Origin: Fremontodendron californicum
Lineage: Eukaryota; Streptophyta; Magnoliopsida; Malvales; Malvaceae
DNA length: 64,000 nt
Direction: 5' to 3'
NCBI GenBank assembly: GCA_030761205.1
Contig: JAULJL010000039.1
Coordinates: 3,730,001 to 3,794,000, forward strand
Position 1 is the first letter of the stretch, and every line of letters starts with the position of its first letter. The notes beneath the pieces are model-generated. The model saw only the letters and a list, made by a program, of their open reading frames with translations, did no database searches and was not told the origin of the DNA. Position numbers and translations under genes: made by a program. Of this stretch, positions 45,612 through 58,948 are shown in pieces.

Positions 45612-45900
45612 GATTTAGAGAATCGATAACAAATCGGATTAAGTCGATAAAAAACCGATTTTATATTAGTTTTATTTTTTATTAATTTTTTATAAGTAAT
45701 GAAATTTGAATTTTGACTTCTTATTTTTACATCAAAGACCATACTATTAATCCAAAATACATATTTTTGTTGATTATTTACTATATTTAATACTTATTTA
45801 ATATTAAAATCATATATTTAGTATTTAATTTATTTTTTAATTGAACTGCTTACTTCAACTGATTAAATTGATGATCGAAGATCTAACAAATTTAACTTTC
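45612..45900 (+). repeat. Dispersed repeat family E, copy 3, right half
   Basis: Continues the family E order (AAACCGATTTTATATTAG, CATACTATTAATCCAAAATACATA, AATATTAAAATCATA) after the LTR insertion. Confidence 0.6.
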
Positions 45901-45939
45901 AATTCGATTTGTTATTCATCTTATCAAATAAGATGTCAA

Positions 45940-46455
45940 AGTAACTAAGAAATCCCTATACTATACCATTTAATGCAAATTAGTCTATCTACTATAAAAT
46001 TGAGTAATTTAGTTTCTTACTTTTAAAATTGAAGTAAAAAGGTAAAATCACTTACTAGTCTAACAGAAACTGTTAAAAAAACTGACGTGATATTTAACCT
46101 TGTGTTTATTTGATGACCTGGATGTCAAATACTGACGTGACACCAATAAAATATATTATTTTAAGCTGACGTTGACAAAATAACAAACTAAGTTGACAAA
46201 AATACCATATCAAATTATTTTTTGCAAACTTAATTTGTTATTTTATCCACGTCAGCTTAAGATAATATATTTTATTGGTGTCATATCATCAAATAAGTAC
46301 AAGATTAAATATCACGTCAGTTTTTTTAATAATTTTTGTTAAACTAGTTAATGATTTTATTTTTTTGTTTTTATTTTAAAAACATAAAATTAAATTACTC
46401 AATTTTATAATAAAAAAATTAATTTATATTAAATGATATAATATATAAACTTTTC
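45940..46455. mobile_element. Large foldback (MITE) upstream of NUP93
   Basis: Two arms of about 250 bp are inverted copies: CTGACGTGACACCAATAAAA and AAGCTGACG on the left against CACGTCAGCTTAAGATAATA and TTTTATTGGTGTCAT on the right. The outer parts AAATTGAGTAATTTAGTTT and AAATTAAATTACTCAATTTT also pair. It ends about 185 bp before the NUP93 start codon. Confidence 0.7.
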
Positions 46456-46474
46456 AAATCTGACCCAAATAAGA

Positions 46475-46638
46475 CTATACGAGAGAGAGAGAAGAGTTTT
46501 TGAAAATTAGATGACCCCTCACTAAAAAAAAGCTGTATGAGAGAGAAGAGTTTTTGAAAATTAGGGCTTTAGCATAATAAAAACCCATATTTGATATTTC
46601 CCTCTCATCAGTCATCACATGAGAAAGCAGAGCGAGCG
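46475..46638 (+). promoter_or_regulatory. NUP93 5' leader with a direct duplication
   Basis: GAGAGAGAAGAGTTTTTGAA followed by AATTAG occurs twice (about 46483-46510 and 46538-46564), separated by about 28 bp. A GA-rich leader then runs to the ATG at 46639. No clear TATA box, usual for housekeeping genes. Confidence 0.5.
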
Positions 46639-49600
46639 ATGGCGAGTGAGCAAGACATGAGTAGCTGGACCGATCTTCTCCACTCTTCCACCAAGCTTCT
46701 CGACCAAGCTGCTCCTTCTGCTCAGTTTCCTCCTCTTCAGGTCCGTTCTCTCTCCCTCTCTCTTCTTCAAAACCAAAATTCATAACCTCAGCTTTTTAAA
46801 GAATCGAGAAAACGTTTGAAAAAGGAAAATAATTAGGTTTTTGTAGGTTGATTGTTAGACGAGAAAATGTTGATTACTTTACCTTTTGCTTCGGTTATGC
46901 TATGTTTGGATGCCTAGAAAACGAAGGAAAGGAGGTAGATTAGAAGATATTGATGTACGGAAAGCCTTCAATGGTTCATTTATTTTGTGAAAATGGAAAA
47001 TTTCTGGAATTTTCTTAAGCCTCATTCACATCCAGGTTCTTCTTGTTTTTCTTTTATTTAGGTTTCATAGTGCTTTTTTCACTTGCTGAAAAATGTAAAG
47101 AAGGAAAAGAAATCACGTGTTCATGTTAGAAAATGTGGGGAAGGAAAAGAAAATGACATGTTTGGTGCTAAGGAAAATGAAACAACAGTAATGAGATTGA
47201 AGCAATGAGGAGTTCTAAAATCTTTATTTTGAGGTTTTGATAGTCTGAGGAATTCAAACCGAGGAAAGAAAATACCTGTTGGTATTGAGTCGGATCTCAA
47301 GATTTTGGTTGATGGGAAAATTGTTGGAAATGACGAGGAAATGGGAAACATTTTCCACTATTATGATTGGAAAACGTGGTTCTTTCTTCTATACTTGACT
47401 GGATGAATGGAACTCTTAATGCTTCATTTGGTTGCCTGGGAAATGTGGAAATTGAGGAGAAATAGTTATCTTAGAAAGGAATGAGAATTGTTCATTACTG
47501 ATGTAATGCTCCCTTTGGAATTTTGGCAGCTTGGAGCAGGAAAAGACTGTTAAAGTCCTGGCATTTTCACTTTCATTCTTTTTCTGGTGCAAGTTAAAAT
47601 GAAAAGGACCTTTGTTTAATTGAGTCTAATTAAGGTTTTGTTTGTCTTTATTCTCAGGTTGTGAGAAAATGTTTTAGAATAACATGAAGTTACGGATTTA
47701 TTGGATTTTCTGATGTTACATTGTTCAAGGGAACAGAGAACAAAAACTCTGCTAAACGTTAGTCCAGTATTAATGTCTAGTTTATCTCTCTGCTCCGTTG
47801 TAATGATTGAGGAAGTTTTACCATCGGCAAAGAAACCACTGCATTTTCATGTATTTCCTAGTTCCAGTGACAAAAGGTTGCTTGTGGAGATTAATTCAGC
47901 TAATGTGGTTTATATCATCAATTCTTCTAATGCTCTGTTTATGTGCTGCTAAATTAAATGAGAGTATGAAAAGTCAAGACTTTGAACTTAAAATGTTTAT
48001 TAATGTTTTAGATGAGAGAAATTGAGCTAAACGGAAGCCCTGTCTCAGTCAAGATCTGTTTATTGCTTTAACAAGTAAACTGATTGGAGGATAAGAAATG
48101 ACTTAATATTCTTTTCCACCAAGTAATCAGTCATTAATGGGGATTCATTTTCTTCAGCAGAAAATTGGTTTTTGGAGATATATTCTGGAGGGTAAGAAAC
48201 AACTTATGTAGACATTTTGGCCAACAAAAATTGGGAACACATCATAATGAAGCGATGTAGTGGTGCTATGAAATTTAACTTTGAACTTTTGTTCATCCAT
48301 TATATTATATTATATTATAATGAGAATAACAGATGAACAATTCTCCCCAACTAGGCCATCTTGTTTTGCATGTTTCAGTTGGTTGGAGGCATGGGTTATG
48401 ATACCCACAATATTCACTATATTTATCCATATTTTGATTGTTTGGGGGTCTTGATATATTTGTTAATATTTATTATCTATTGATATTACTGATATTAGTT
48501 ATTATTATGATGATATTAAGTGAATTTACCATCTCCTTGATATTGTCAATAAATTATAGTAATATATGATTATATTCATCAATGTGTCTGTAATTCAAGT
48601 TAATGTTTGATATTAGTATTAAAAACCTTGGTTGGAGGTTTATCTATTTGTTGGTCCAAACAAATGGAAAATCAAATGTTCAAAAATGTTGTCTTTAATT
48701 TCTTTTCACTGAATGAAGCTTCAGTTGGTATGCATCTCAGCGGAGATTATTATTTGAAAAAGGAAATTTATTAGTAATATAGATCCATGCATTTGGTTTT
48801 GATTGACTTTTTGCTCATCAATTATATTTATTCAGAGAAACTTAGACCAATTAGAAGCACTATCGAAGAAGCTCAAGGCAAAAACATTAAGAACTGAGGC
48901 TCCTTCTCAATCCATTGCTGCCACAAGGTAATTCTATAATTTTAATTACTTTATTGCTCGTTGTGATTCTTGTATTCACTGTCAGTTAAACAGACAGAAT
49001 GTTAGCTGAGAAAGTAAGAGGAAGTTGTTAGCTTGGAACCTTATTTAGGTTGCATAAGCAACAATCTGTAGGGTTATCTTTTGTTTAGTTCTCCAAGATT
49101 TCTTGTTTACCATGTCGAATACATATAGATTGTCTTCGTTGCATTTTAAGGTTACTTGCACGTGAGGGAATCAATGCTGAGCAGCTTACACGCGATCTGA
49201 AGTCTTTTGAATTGAAGGTAAATATCTCTTACGTTCCACTTTTTGATTTATGGTAACTCAGCTTCTGTGGCTTCAAACTCAAGAACCTTTTAAATCTTTC
49301 ATAAAATTTGTTACCTGTTTTCTTTGTTATAGAAGGCTATATATTTAATGAATATTTTGAGGGGTAGATATTGGTATCTATGTGTCAAGATAAGGACATA
49401 TTTTTCCCCAAAGTTTATCTGCTATTATTAAATGATATTTGATTCCAGTTTTTGTATTTTTACTGTTTAAATGCTACTTTGGTCCCTAAAATGCATGCAT
49501 CACTAAGTATGGTCATCAACTTTAGAGAGCTTTGCTATTGATTGCTTCACGATCTTGTTTTGAAGTTCCTATTTTTTACTTTCGTAAATCTATATTCTCT

Positions 49601-52600
49601 TTTACTGTAATCTCACAAGCCATTTTTTCCTTCTCATTGATCATATTTTTGGAAGACAACATTTGAGGATGTTTTCCCTGCTGAAGCAACAAGTGTTGAG
49701 GAGTATCTGCAGCAGGTAGTGTTTTCTCTATGGATTGAATACTTATAATTTAATTTTGATTAATAATGGCCGATCACCGCTATTTTCCCTGGCTAATCAC
49801 ATTTCTTTTGGGTTGGACTATGTATTTAATTCCAAATTATTGCTATTTACTAACCAATTGCTGCATTATGAGTGAATTATTGCAATTTGACTGTTAAACT
49901 CACTGTGAATAAAATAAAGAGATAAAGCGTGGAATTAGTTAAACTGCTTGCACTTTCGGATGTTCTTTTGCTTGCAAAATTGATACTTCTTCAAACCTAT
50001 TCCCCATAGGGGGTGAAATTCCTTCATGGCTGGGGTTCTAACTCAGTTCCTGGCTTCCTGCCTTTCCCAGAGTATTACTCCCCTTTAATCCACTAACCGA
50101 AAAAAAAAGGATACTTCTTCTTTTCTTACAAGCTACGTCAGGTGTTTGATAATATTCCTTGTTCTTGTAACTTGTTGAGGCCCTACTCTAGTTATTGTTT
50201 AAATGGTTGTGTATTCGTTTAGTTTCTGATATTATCTGAAATGGCTTCTTTATCTCTATTATACATTTATACTTTTTTGTTTCTCTCTTAAATTTTGATG
50301 CCTTTTCATTTAACTCAGCATCACTTTTACAGTTGATATTATCTGAAAGGAAGCTTGATTTTCTAAAAAATTTGAATTAGATGCTTGAATAAATAATTAT
50401 GAACCAGGTTATGAAGATACTTGAGTTTAGTTTTGGGTGGGTGAAATTACAGAGGATAAATTGTGCATAGGTACAGTGCTGTTATGTCTTTTTCCCCTTT
50501 TATAATCATCAGGATGTTCAGTCTGATTTTTTAGGGATAATACCCAAATAAACCGTCGAACTTTATTCAAAAATGAAAACGAGTTCTTGATCTTTTATTG
50601 CATGAAATAAGCTATGAACTTTTACTTTATTGTAATTATAACCTTAACGCTATAAAATTTTCAATTTTTTGTTAAAATCTTTTTAGTTGGATAATGTGAT
50701 TTATAAAACATACTTAAGTTTATTTGGATGAGCAAGATGACATATATTTGGGGGAATGCTATTTTAAAAATTTTAACAATTGGACTTTATTCATCAATTT
50801 TCAAGATTTTATGGGTATAACTACAATGAAATAAAGTTCATAGCATTAATTTCATGCAATAAAAGATCAAGGGTTTGATTCCATTTTCAGTAAAGTTCGA
50901 GGGTTTATTTGGGTATTATTCCTTTTTTTTTTTTTATGATTATCATAAAAAAACTTTGAGTAAGGTTTTTTTAGTGTTGCTAATGTTGTTTGAGCAAGTC
51001 TTTTTTTTTTTTTTCTTTCACATTTGATTGTGCTATTATCCTGGCTTGACTACTTTTAATGAATTCAGCCACTCCTCAACACAGACTTCTGCTTCTTAAT
51101 TTTTAAGTTGATTGATAGATAATTATTTGTACAATGTTTTGATCTCAGGTTCATGAAATGGCAATGGTTTCAGCCATCCAAGAAGCTCAGAAGGATAACC
51201 TCAGAAGTTTTAATGATTATATGATGAAAGTGCTGGAGGTTAGTATCACCCACTTTTGAGGGTAAAAAGATAGTACTTCGCTGCAGTATTTTTTCCTTAT
51301 GGGATTTATATCTTTTATATTGTTCATAAAAGTTGTCTTCTATATTTTTGCAATTCTTAAGTGGAAACAGTTTAACCATGGGTTTCTTGCTAACCAAGTA
51401 GTTCTTCTAGTACCAAAAGACATGATAATTTTTTTTGATACATTGAAAATAACGGTTAACAAATTGATGATGACTAAGACAGTCTGTAGATTTTCTGCTT
51501 TTACATGATTGATTGGTGGTGTCTAATGCCTTGCAGGAAGACTGGCAAAAGGAAAAACGAGACTTCTTACAGAGCTTGAGCCGGATTTCAACATTACCTA
51601 AGACTAACATGATTGATAAAAGCATTGCAGGTGCTCGTTCAGGTCAGATAGTTTCCATGGCTTCTAGTCCTCAGGTTTCATCAGGTCCTTCTGGCATGGG
51701 GCTTCTACCTTTAGCTGACAAGCCAGTTGTTGAGAAAAAAGTGTCAGTATATGCTGAAGTTGTTAGAAATCTGAACAATGCAAGACAACAAGGCTTGCCA
51801 TTTAAAGTAAGAATGATTGTCTTTCCTTTCAAGTTATAAAAATTGATTGTGCCATTTTCCAAAATCATAAGCACTGGAATGTCCTCTTAGAATTTGTTTA
51901 TTTGTTTCTTTAATAGTAATGTGCTATATTTGTGTGTGCATGCATGTCTTATATGATTATTATACTTTCCAGTCAAGTATTGTCCATCTTTCTCATTTTT
52001 GACTGAAACCCTTTCCTGCAGTGAGTTCTTTTGGTCTGATTTCTTTTAACTCAATCCTTTAGTATTATTTACTCATGATTGTTGATTATACATATTTGTG
52101 TAGCCTGCCACTGCTTTTAAGGCTGCTTATGAGAGTTTGGGCACTGAAGCATCTGGTGGCAAATCAGTTAGCATGCAGAAAATGTGGCATCTTATTCAGG
52201 TATGATACATGCTAGTTTTATCATGCTTCTTGCTGTCAGATACATGATTGTTGATAAACTAAATATTTTGGCAGACATTATTGGGTGAGAATTCGACAAT
52301 GCAACAGAGTGTTTCAAGAAAGATGTCATTAGTAATTGGTGCTAGACGTCACCTAGAATGGGGACATGAGAAATACATTATGGATACAATACAAAACCAT
52401 CCTGCGCAAGTAAGAATCTTCTCTAGCGTCATTTTATTATTCTTCTGTTAATAACAAAATGCAGAAATCATTCTTGGCTGTAATATTCAGGGCTAGCAAC
52501 TTTTCTGTTGAATGCTTCTGCTGTTGTTTCCTGTGTTCCTTGTTCATTGTTGCTTCTCCCAATGACTCGCTTCCAATGATGAATTGAGTAGTCTTCCATG

Positions 52601-55600
52601 TTGCTTTATATTCTCCTAGAGCTGATATTTCATGCTTTGACCTCAATGTAGGCTGCTCTTGGTGGAGCTGTTGGGAATTTGCATAGAGTTCGCGCCTTTC
52701 TTCGGGTCTGCTTGTTGCTATTTGGCTTCAAATAGCATGTTCAACTTTCTTGCATTAATCTTCTTTGTCTAAAAGTTCTTGTTTTCTTTGCCTGTGCAGA
52801 TTCGTTTGAGGGATTATGGAATGCTGGATTTTGATGCAGGTGATGCTCGAAGGCAGCCTCCCGTTGATACCACTTGGCAGCAGGTCTTATTTAATTTTAC
52901 TCATTTTATTTACAGTCAAATCCCTGATGAACATCTGTGATAAGATGTAAGATATCTATTTTATAACATGTCATTGATTATCTTAATGTTATTTTTAAAT
53001 TGCATTGGAGTCTAATTTCGAACTACTGATGCAACTAACAAGTTTCAGCCAGTTGTGAGCTTGGGAGATAAATTTTGTCATGAATCAGATAGTATTTGCT
53101 TATTACTTGAATGATTATGTTAAGAACAGGTTGTCCATATAATATGTTTGTTTTGGCATGTGATATCTGTAGTTTTGCAGATTTTGAAGTATATATATCT
53201 TAAATGTACCATCTCTGTTCTTTTATAACATCTAGAATCTATTAGGCTTCTGACCTTTAGTCCTTTGGACTAAGCTGCCAGGCTGATCAATTTAGTCAAA
53301 TGAAACATGGAGAAGGTTTCAATTATTTCAGTTTCTCTTCCAATTTTGTTTGCTTTGTCTTTGTTAAAATGACTTGTGTACTCTTTTGTTCAAGCCATCA
53401 TTTATATAGTTGGGAGATAAGATGGGGATGCTTTTACTGTGCCTTGAGGTGTTAATTCTTTACTTATGTGGCTTTATGAAACAGGGGCACCGTTCTAAAG
53501 AACAAATGAGTATAAACAGACGATGAAAATGCTTTCTTCCTCTAATTTCTTTTCCCAACTAAGTTTGATTCATTTGTTTTTTATCCTTGTTTCTCTTCCC
53601 AAATGAGTAAGTTTCACTAAGAATCCCATTTTTTGTGCAACAGATTTATTTTTGCTTGAGGACTGGTTATTATGATGAAGCAAGACAAGTTGCCCTATCA
53701 TCCCGTGCTTCTCACCAGTTTGCACCACTGGTACTGATTGTTTATTGTTTAATTCACCGTTCTTGACAATCAGCATTACTTAGTACTTCTTTTTGACAGC
53801 TTACAGAGTGGATTAACAGTGGAGGCATGGTGCCGGCGGACATTGCAGTTGCTGCTGCAGAAGAGTGTGAAAAAATGTTCAGAATGGGTGATCGGGTTGG
53901 TCGAGCTGCATATGACAAGAAAAAATTGTTGCTCTATGCTATCATATCCGGTTCTCGCAGGCAAATTGACCGTCTCCTCAGAGATCTACCATCACTTTTC
54001 AGTACCATAGAGGATTTCCTGTGGTTCATATTGTCAGCAGTACGGGACTTTCCTGGTGGAACCTCGTCTGTTATTCTTAATGAGGGTTTAGTACCATACA
54101 GTCTGGATGATTTGCAAGCTTACCTAAACAAATTTGAGCCATCATATTACACAAAAAATGGAAAGGACCCTCTAGTATACCCGTATGTCTTGCTTTTAAG
54201 TATCCAGTTGCTACCGGCTATTTCATACTTGTCTAAAGAAGCAGGAGATGAAGGATACAACATTGATGCTGCCCACATAGCAATTGTGCTAGCAGACAAT
54301 GGAATCCTTTCTGAAGCTGCTGGAGCTGGACAAAAACTAGGGATGATGGATGCTTATGCAGAAGCATCCAGCATTATTAGGCAGTATGGCTCTATGTATC
54401 TACGGCTTGGTAACCTTCAAATGGCTCTAGAATATTATGCACAAGCTGCTGCCGCAGTAGGTGGTGGTCATGTATCATGGACTGGGAGAGGTAGTGTGGA
54501 TCAGCAAAGGCAGAGGAACTTGATGCTGAAGCAGCTTCTTACTGAGCTATTGTTACGAGATGGTGGGATTTATCTTTTACTTGGTTCACGAGGTGCTGGA
54601 CAGGAAGGTGAATTAGGACGATTTTTGACTGATCATAAAGCAAGACAACAGTTTTTGCTTGAAGCTGCCCGCCAGTGTCAAGATGCTGGGCTGTACGACA
54701 AAGTAATTCTCTCTATCACTTTTCTTCACCAATGTTTATGTTTTTGGTATCACATTTAAAACTGTGAACTTCGTTCTAGTTGAAACTGAAATTTTGGTAA
54801 ATATTGGCAATTCCAAACAGTCGTTGTCCTAACTTGTAGTAGTCATGCAGCTTCCTCTCTCATATTGTTGCCCCCATTTATCTCTCTTAGGTTTATTAGT
54901 AACCTTTTTGCCGTCAACATATTATCTCTACGTCTGATTGCCCCCTCTTATATCCTCATGTAATAATTTCTTTGTCCAAATTCAGTCTATAGAAATTCAG
55001 AAGAGAATTGGGGCATTTTCAATGGCGTTGGATACAATAAATAAGTGCCTCTCTGAAGCAATTTGTGCCCTATCACGTGGTAGATTGGATGGCGAGAGTC
55101 AAACTGCCGGCCTCATTCATTCTGGCAATGAGATCTTGGAGACTTTCAAATATTATCCTGAAGTCAGGTTGTTCCAATTCCATTCATTCACTTGGTTCTT
55201 TATCAAATTTTGTCTGTTCCAAATGCTAGCATATACTTATTTGATATCACAATTTTGCTGGTATTTTACTTTTAGTGTTCTCCTATTTTGTGATAAATGC
55301 TTGTGGAAACCATTTAACTTCCTTATTCTCTTTCTTGCCTGAGATCGGGTGTGCTAAGATCGGGACTAGTTAACCCAAAAGAAAGAGATTAAGCTCCAAT
55401 TTTAAGAGTCTTGAACTGTCTGTATGTTAATTACTAACCATGTGAGCCTAATTTCTATTTGGTAATATTTCCATCTTTAATGATTTACCCATTCACTGGA
55501 TATTCATCTTTAATGTTTTCTTTTAAAAACGAATTTAATTTTGCCAATGGATATTCATCTACCTTTTCCTGTGAGTTGTGATACATTTTATGCCATTCGT

Positions 55601-56929
55601 TGCGTGGTTGTGATATTTCAGTGACCTTTTAAGTTGTCTTCATCTATGTTTCTATGTTACTCGGACTCGGGTGTGAGTGTCGGATACGAGTATGTGTCCG
55701 ACATAGATATGTTCAATTTTTTCTAAGTTTTTTCATGTATTTGGAGGGTTATATCCCCATACCCATGTGCGGTTATGTGCCGAACACGGATACTTTAAGA
55801 AAAAAAAAGAGTCGGAGCAACATAGGTTTTCATAGTCCTATATCTCGTATGTAAATACTGTTTTATCTTTCTGCTTTCTCTTGACATTATTGCAACTTGG
55901 ATTTATCTATCTTGCAGTCTCCAAGAGAGGGAACATGTTTTGGAGCAACAAATTGTATTGAGACAGCTTGAGACTATACTGTCTATCCACAAGTTGACAA
56001 GACTAGGCCAGTATCTTGATGCTCTAAGGGAAGTTGCCAAAATTCCATTCCTTCCATTGGATCCGCGAGCGCCTGATATTACCGCTGACATGTTTCAGAA
56101 TTTATCTCTTAATGTCCAAGCTTGTGTGCCTGACCTGCTAAAAGTTGCTCTAACTTGTTTGGAAAATGTAACTGATACGGATGGATCACTTCGCGCTATG
56201 AGAGCAAAGGTATGCTGGCATTTTCGAATAGCAATCTCACTTTGATGTATATCCATTATCAGAAATGGGTGCTTAAGTCTACCCTTATTTTAGTTGAAAT
56301 GATTGGTTAATATGCGACTGAGGGAAAAAGAACAGGGTTGAGGGAACCCTGTGGTTCGTGATTACGGGTGTAATCGAGCCGAGCTCAAGATGTAAGAAGT
56401 TCGAGCTCGAGCTCGACTAAAAATTCGAGGCTCGAAACTCGGCTCAAGCTCGATTCGATATAAAAATCGAATTGTTCGAGCTCGCTCGAATAGGCTTGTT
56501 TATCTAATAAAAATAAGCTCGATTCTCATGTCCAACTTTAAACTCGATTATTTGTGCTCGAATTCGAGTTCGAATTAAGATTTTTCAATACTAATTAAAA
56601 ATAAAAAAGTATATATTAAAAATAAAAAAGCTCGATTAGGCTCGCGAGCTATTCGAGTCAAGTATTAGGATACTCAAATTCGACTCACTCGATAGCTCGA
56701 GCTGTTCGAGCTCGAGTTCGAATCGACAATAATTAAGTCAAATTCGAGTTTTTTTTCGAGCTGAACCCGAGTAATTTGTAAGCATAAGTGTCTCGTTTAC
56801 ACCTTTATTCATGATGGGTGGTATAATTGTGTATGTTGTTGGCCTTTGCAGATCGCAAGCTTCCTTGCAAATAATATGCGTCAGAATTGGCCCCGTGATT
56901 TATATGAAAAGGTTGCCAAAAGCTTGTGA
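46639..56929 (+). CDS. NUP93: Nuclear pore protein NUP93 (NIC96 family), complete, 15 exons
   Basis: Scaffold nucleoporin of the inner ring of the nuclear pore. Exons: 46639-46740, 48836-48927, 49151-49217, 49656-49715, 51149-51238, 51537-51806, 52104-52199, 52275-52409, 52652-52705, 52800-52883, 53644-53730, 53800-54702, 54986-55167, 55918-56209 and 56852-56929. They total 2592 nt (863 codons plus stop), the usual length for plant NUP93. The N-terminus MASEQDMSSWTDLLHSSTKL and RNLDQLEALSKKLKAK (coiled coil) match plant NUP93A/B as I know them. The NIC96 alpha-solenoid fills the rest, including the 903 nt exon (LTEWINSGGMVPADIAVAAA to AARQCQDAGLYDK). Stop follows LYEKVAKSL. All splice sites are GT-AG. 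Three MITEs sit in its introns; the coding frame is intact. Confidence 0.95.
50534..50922. mobile_element. MITE with about 130 bp terminal inverted repeats in NUP93 intron 4
   Basis: GGATAATACCCAAATAAACC at the left pairs with GGTTTATTTGGGTATTATTCC at the right; TTGATCTTTTATTGCATGAA is present in both arms. The target duplication is hidden in T-runs. Confidence 0.75.
55652..55825 (+). mobile_element. MITE family A, copy 6 (NUP93 intron 13)
   Basis: 174 bp, CTATGTTACTCGGACTCGGG to GTCGGAGCAACATAG. No clean target duplication. Confidence 0.75.
56363..56807. mobile_element. hAT-type MITE in the last NUP93 intron
   Basis: 445 bp, TACGGGTGTAATCGAG to CTCGTTTACACCTTTA. The 8 bp flanks are TTCGTGAT (56355-56362) and TTCATGAT (56808-56815), 7 of 8 identical. 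The interior is packed with GAGCTCGA/TTCGAG words, so it folds strongly. The right end lies only 44 bp before the last exon. Confidence 0.8.
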
Positions 56930-58280
56930 AAGAAATCCTCGGTGGTGGTCTAATCTGAAATGCCGCGTCTGAGCCGGAAAATTCGACAGAATGCAAGGCG
57001 GCATGTATTGGATTAGCGGTAGAAGGAAAAAGGTTGGAGATGGGCAGAACTCAACTCCCTTTGTAGCTATGACCTATAATTGGTGAGATATATTAGCATA
57101 GTTAAAAATGAAGCAGTGTCGTGGTTTTTATTCTAATGAAGTCTTGGTATTTAACCAGTTATAATCTAATGAATTGGCAAGAAAGGTGGACCAATTGATA
57201 TTGTTATAATTTTTTTATTTCTGATTTTAAATATCAGAGAATTAATGTCCTAGTTTTTATGTCATTAGTTTCTTCACCAAGCTTCAGATGAATCACTGCC
57301 TTTGCTATATTTTCTTGTCACTAAAAGTTTCTTCACTTCAGTTTAGACCTGTCTATGAACTGGGATGGGTCATGTTACAGCTTGGAAAAAAAATTTCTTA
57401 CTCAAGTCCGGGCCAAAAGCTTATTTCACTGTTTATAAATTATTAAAAATTATTTTTATATTAATATATATTTTATAATTAAATTTAAATAAAAAATATT
57501 TTTATTCAACGAATTACTATTCGAGACGGATCAATTCGAATTAAATTTTTTTTTTACTCAAACTCAGATTTAATTCGAATTGGGTTTATCCTTCTGACCC
57601 TTCAACAAGTTTATTTCTGTCCAATAAGACCATTCTTGGGTTCCAACTCCAACTTTTACTCTTAACCAGCTTTTCATTATAGAAGTGTTCATTATTGAGT
57701 GGCCATGTCCCATGTGGCCATTGGCATTCCTCCAGCGTTGAGTTTATTATACTTATATTTGATAGTTTGTGTACGTGTTGTATTTATTTTTTTCGTATTA
57801 ATCGTTTAAATATAAATACAACATAAATTATTAAATGTGTCATAATCCTAAACATTAAAATTATACGTGTATTAAATATATTGTGTTAATCATATTTAAA
57901 CGTGTCATGTCATATTTATTATATTATTTTCGTGTTTATTAAACATATCGTATTCGTATCATATCGTATTCGTATCATATCTTGTTCAAATTATCAAGTC
58001 TAATTATGCTAACAAGTTTATAAGATAATTAGGGTTAAAAATGTTAAGGAGAATTGATTTAGTATTAAAGAGTATATGATATTAATCGGAACTTTTTAAA
58101 AATATGATGTGAATATTTATTATTACTTGATACCTAAAAAATCACTTAAATTAAGATCAGCTTAATATACTCAAATTTTTTTTTTTTCCTGAATGGAGAT
58201 GAGACTGAAATTTCAGCTCTTGAAATAAGAAGTTTGCATCAACCAACCATTCAAGTAAATTCTGGAATGTTGATAGTGGC
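56930..58280. other. NUP93 3' flank and intergenic DNA
   Basis: The first 200 bp are the likely 3' UTR. The rest is AT-rich with no gene; 57750-58000 has short repeated CGTATTCGTATCATATCGT-like words. Confidence 0.4.
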
Positions 58281-58746
58281 TAGGGGTGAGCTCCGTCGGT
58301 TTCGTTGATTTGGTTTTAAATTTTCGAAAATCGATTAAACAGATTAAATTTATAAAATCGATCGAATCGATCGATAAAGATTCTAAAATTGAAAAAATCG
58401 AAATCGACTTAAGTCAGTCGATTCGGTCGGTTTAATCGGTTTTAACTATTTAAAAAATAATTATATTTTATCATATAATATAATATAATATAAATGATAT
58501 ATTATATTATATATATAATTTTAAATTATTATGTAAATATATTTTATTTATATCATATTTAAAATAAAATTAAAAACGTCGATTAGTTCGGTCTATTCGG
58601 TTATCAATTTTAAAAACCGACAACCGACCGAACTAACCGACTAAATCGATTTTCATAAATCGACTAATTTCAAAACCGAATCGAATTAACCAAATTTAAT
58701 CGATTCGGTCAGTTAAATTTGTTCAAACCGATTAATGCTCACTCTA
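58281..58746. mobile_element. hAT-like MITE, TCGGTT-rich
   Basis: Ends TAGGGGTGAGC and (reversed) TAGAGTGAGC; flanks ATAGTGGC and ATAGTATC match at 6 of 8. The interior repeats AATCGAT/CGGTTTAAT words around an AT-rich centre. Confidence 0.6.
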
Positions 58747-58911
58747 ATAGTATCTGGCCTCGTATGACAATGCTTCCTTTTATGTTATTCTTTGAAAAAG
58801 AAACTTCTCTTCTCTGAAGTTTTGAAGTGAGATTATACATTTTTCTCTTCGACTCCTCCCAAGTCCCATCCACTCTCTTTCGACTGTATTAGCTAGCTGC
58901 TTGAAAGAACA

Positions 58912-58913
<2 letters not shown>

Positions 58914-58946
<33 letters not shown>
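58914..58946 (+). repeat. A homopolymer
   Basis: Over 30 consecutive A residues. The short frame across it (58901-59083) is not called. A related phrase, CCGTCAACCCC followed by ATTCGA, reappears at about 59998-60018. Confidence 0.8.

Positions 58947-58948
<2 letters not shown>

Noticed and set aside
54938..55342. Independent 134-residue gene
   Set aside because: The central part is NUP93 exon 13 (54986-55167); the rest is intron.
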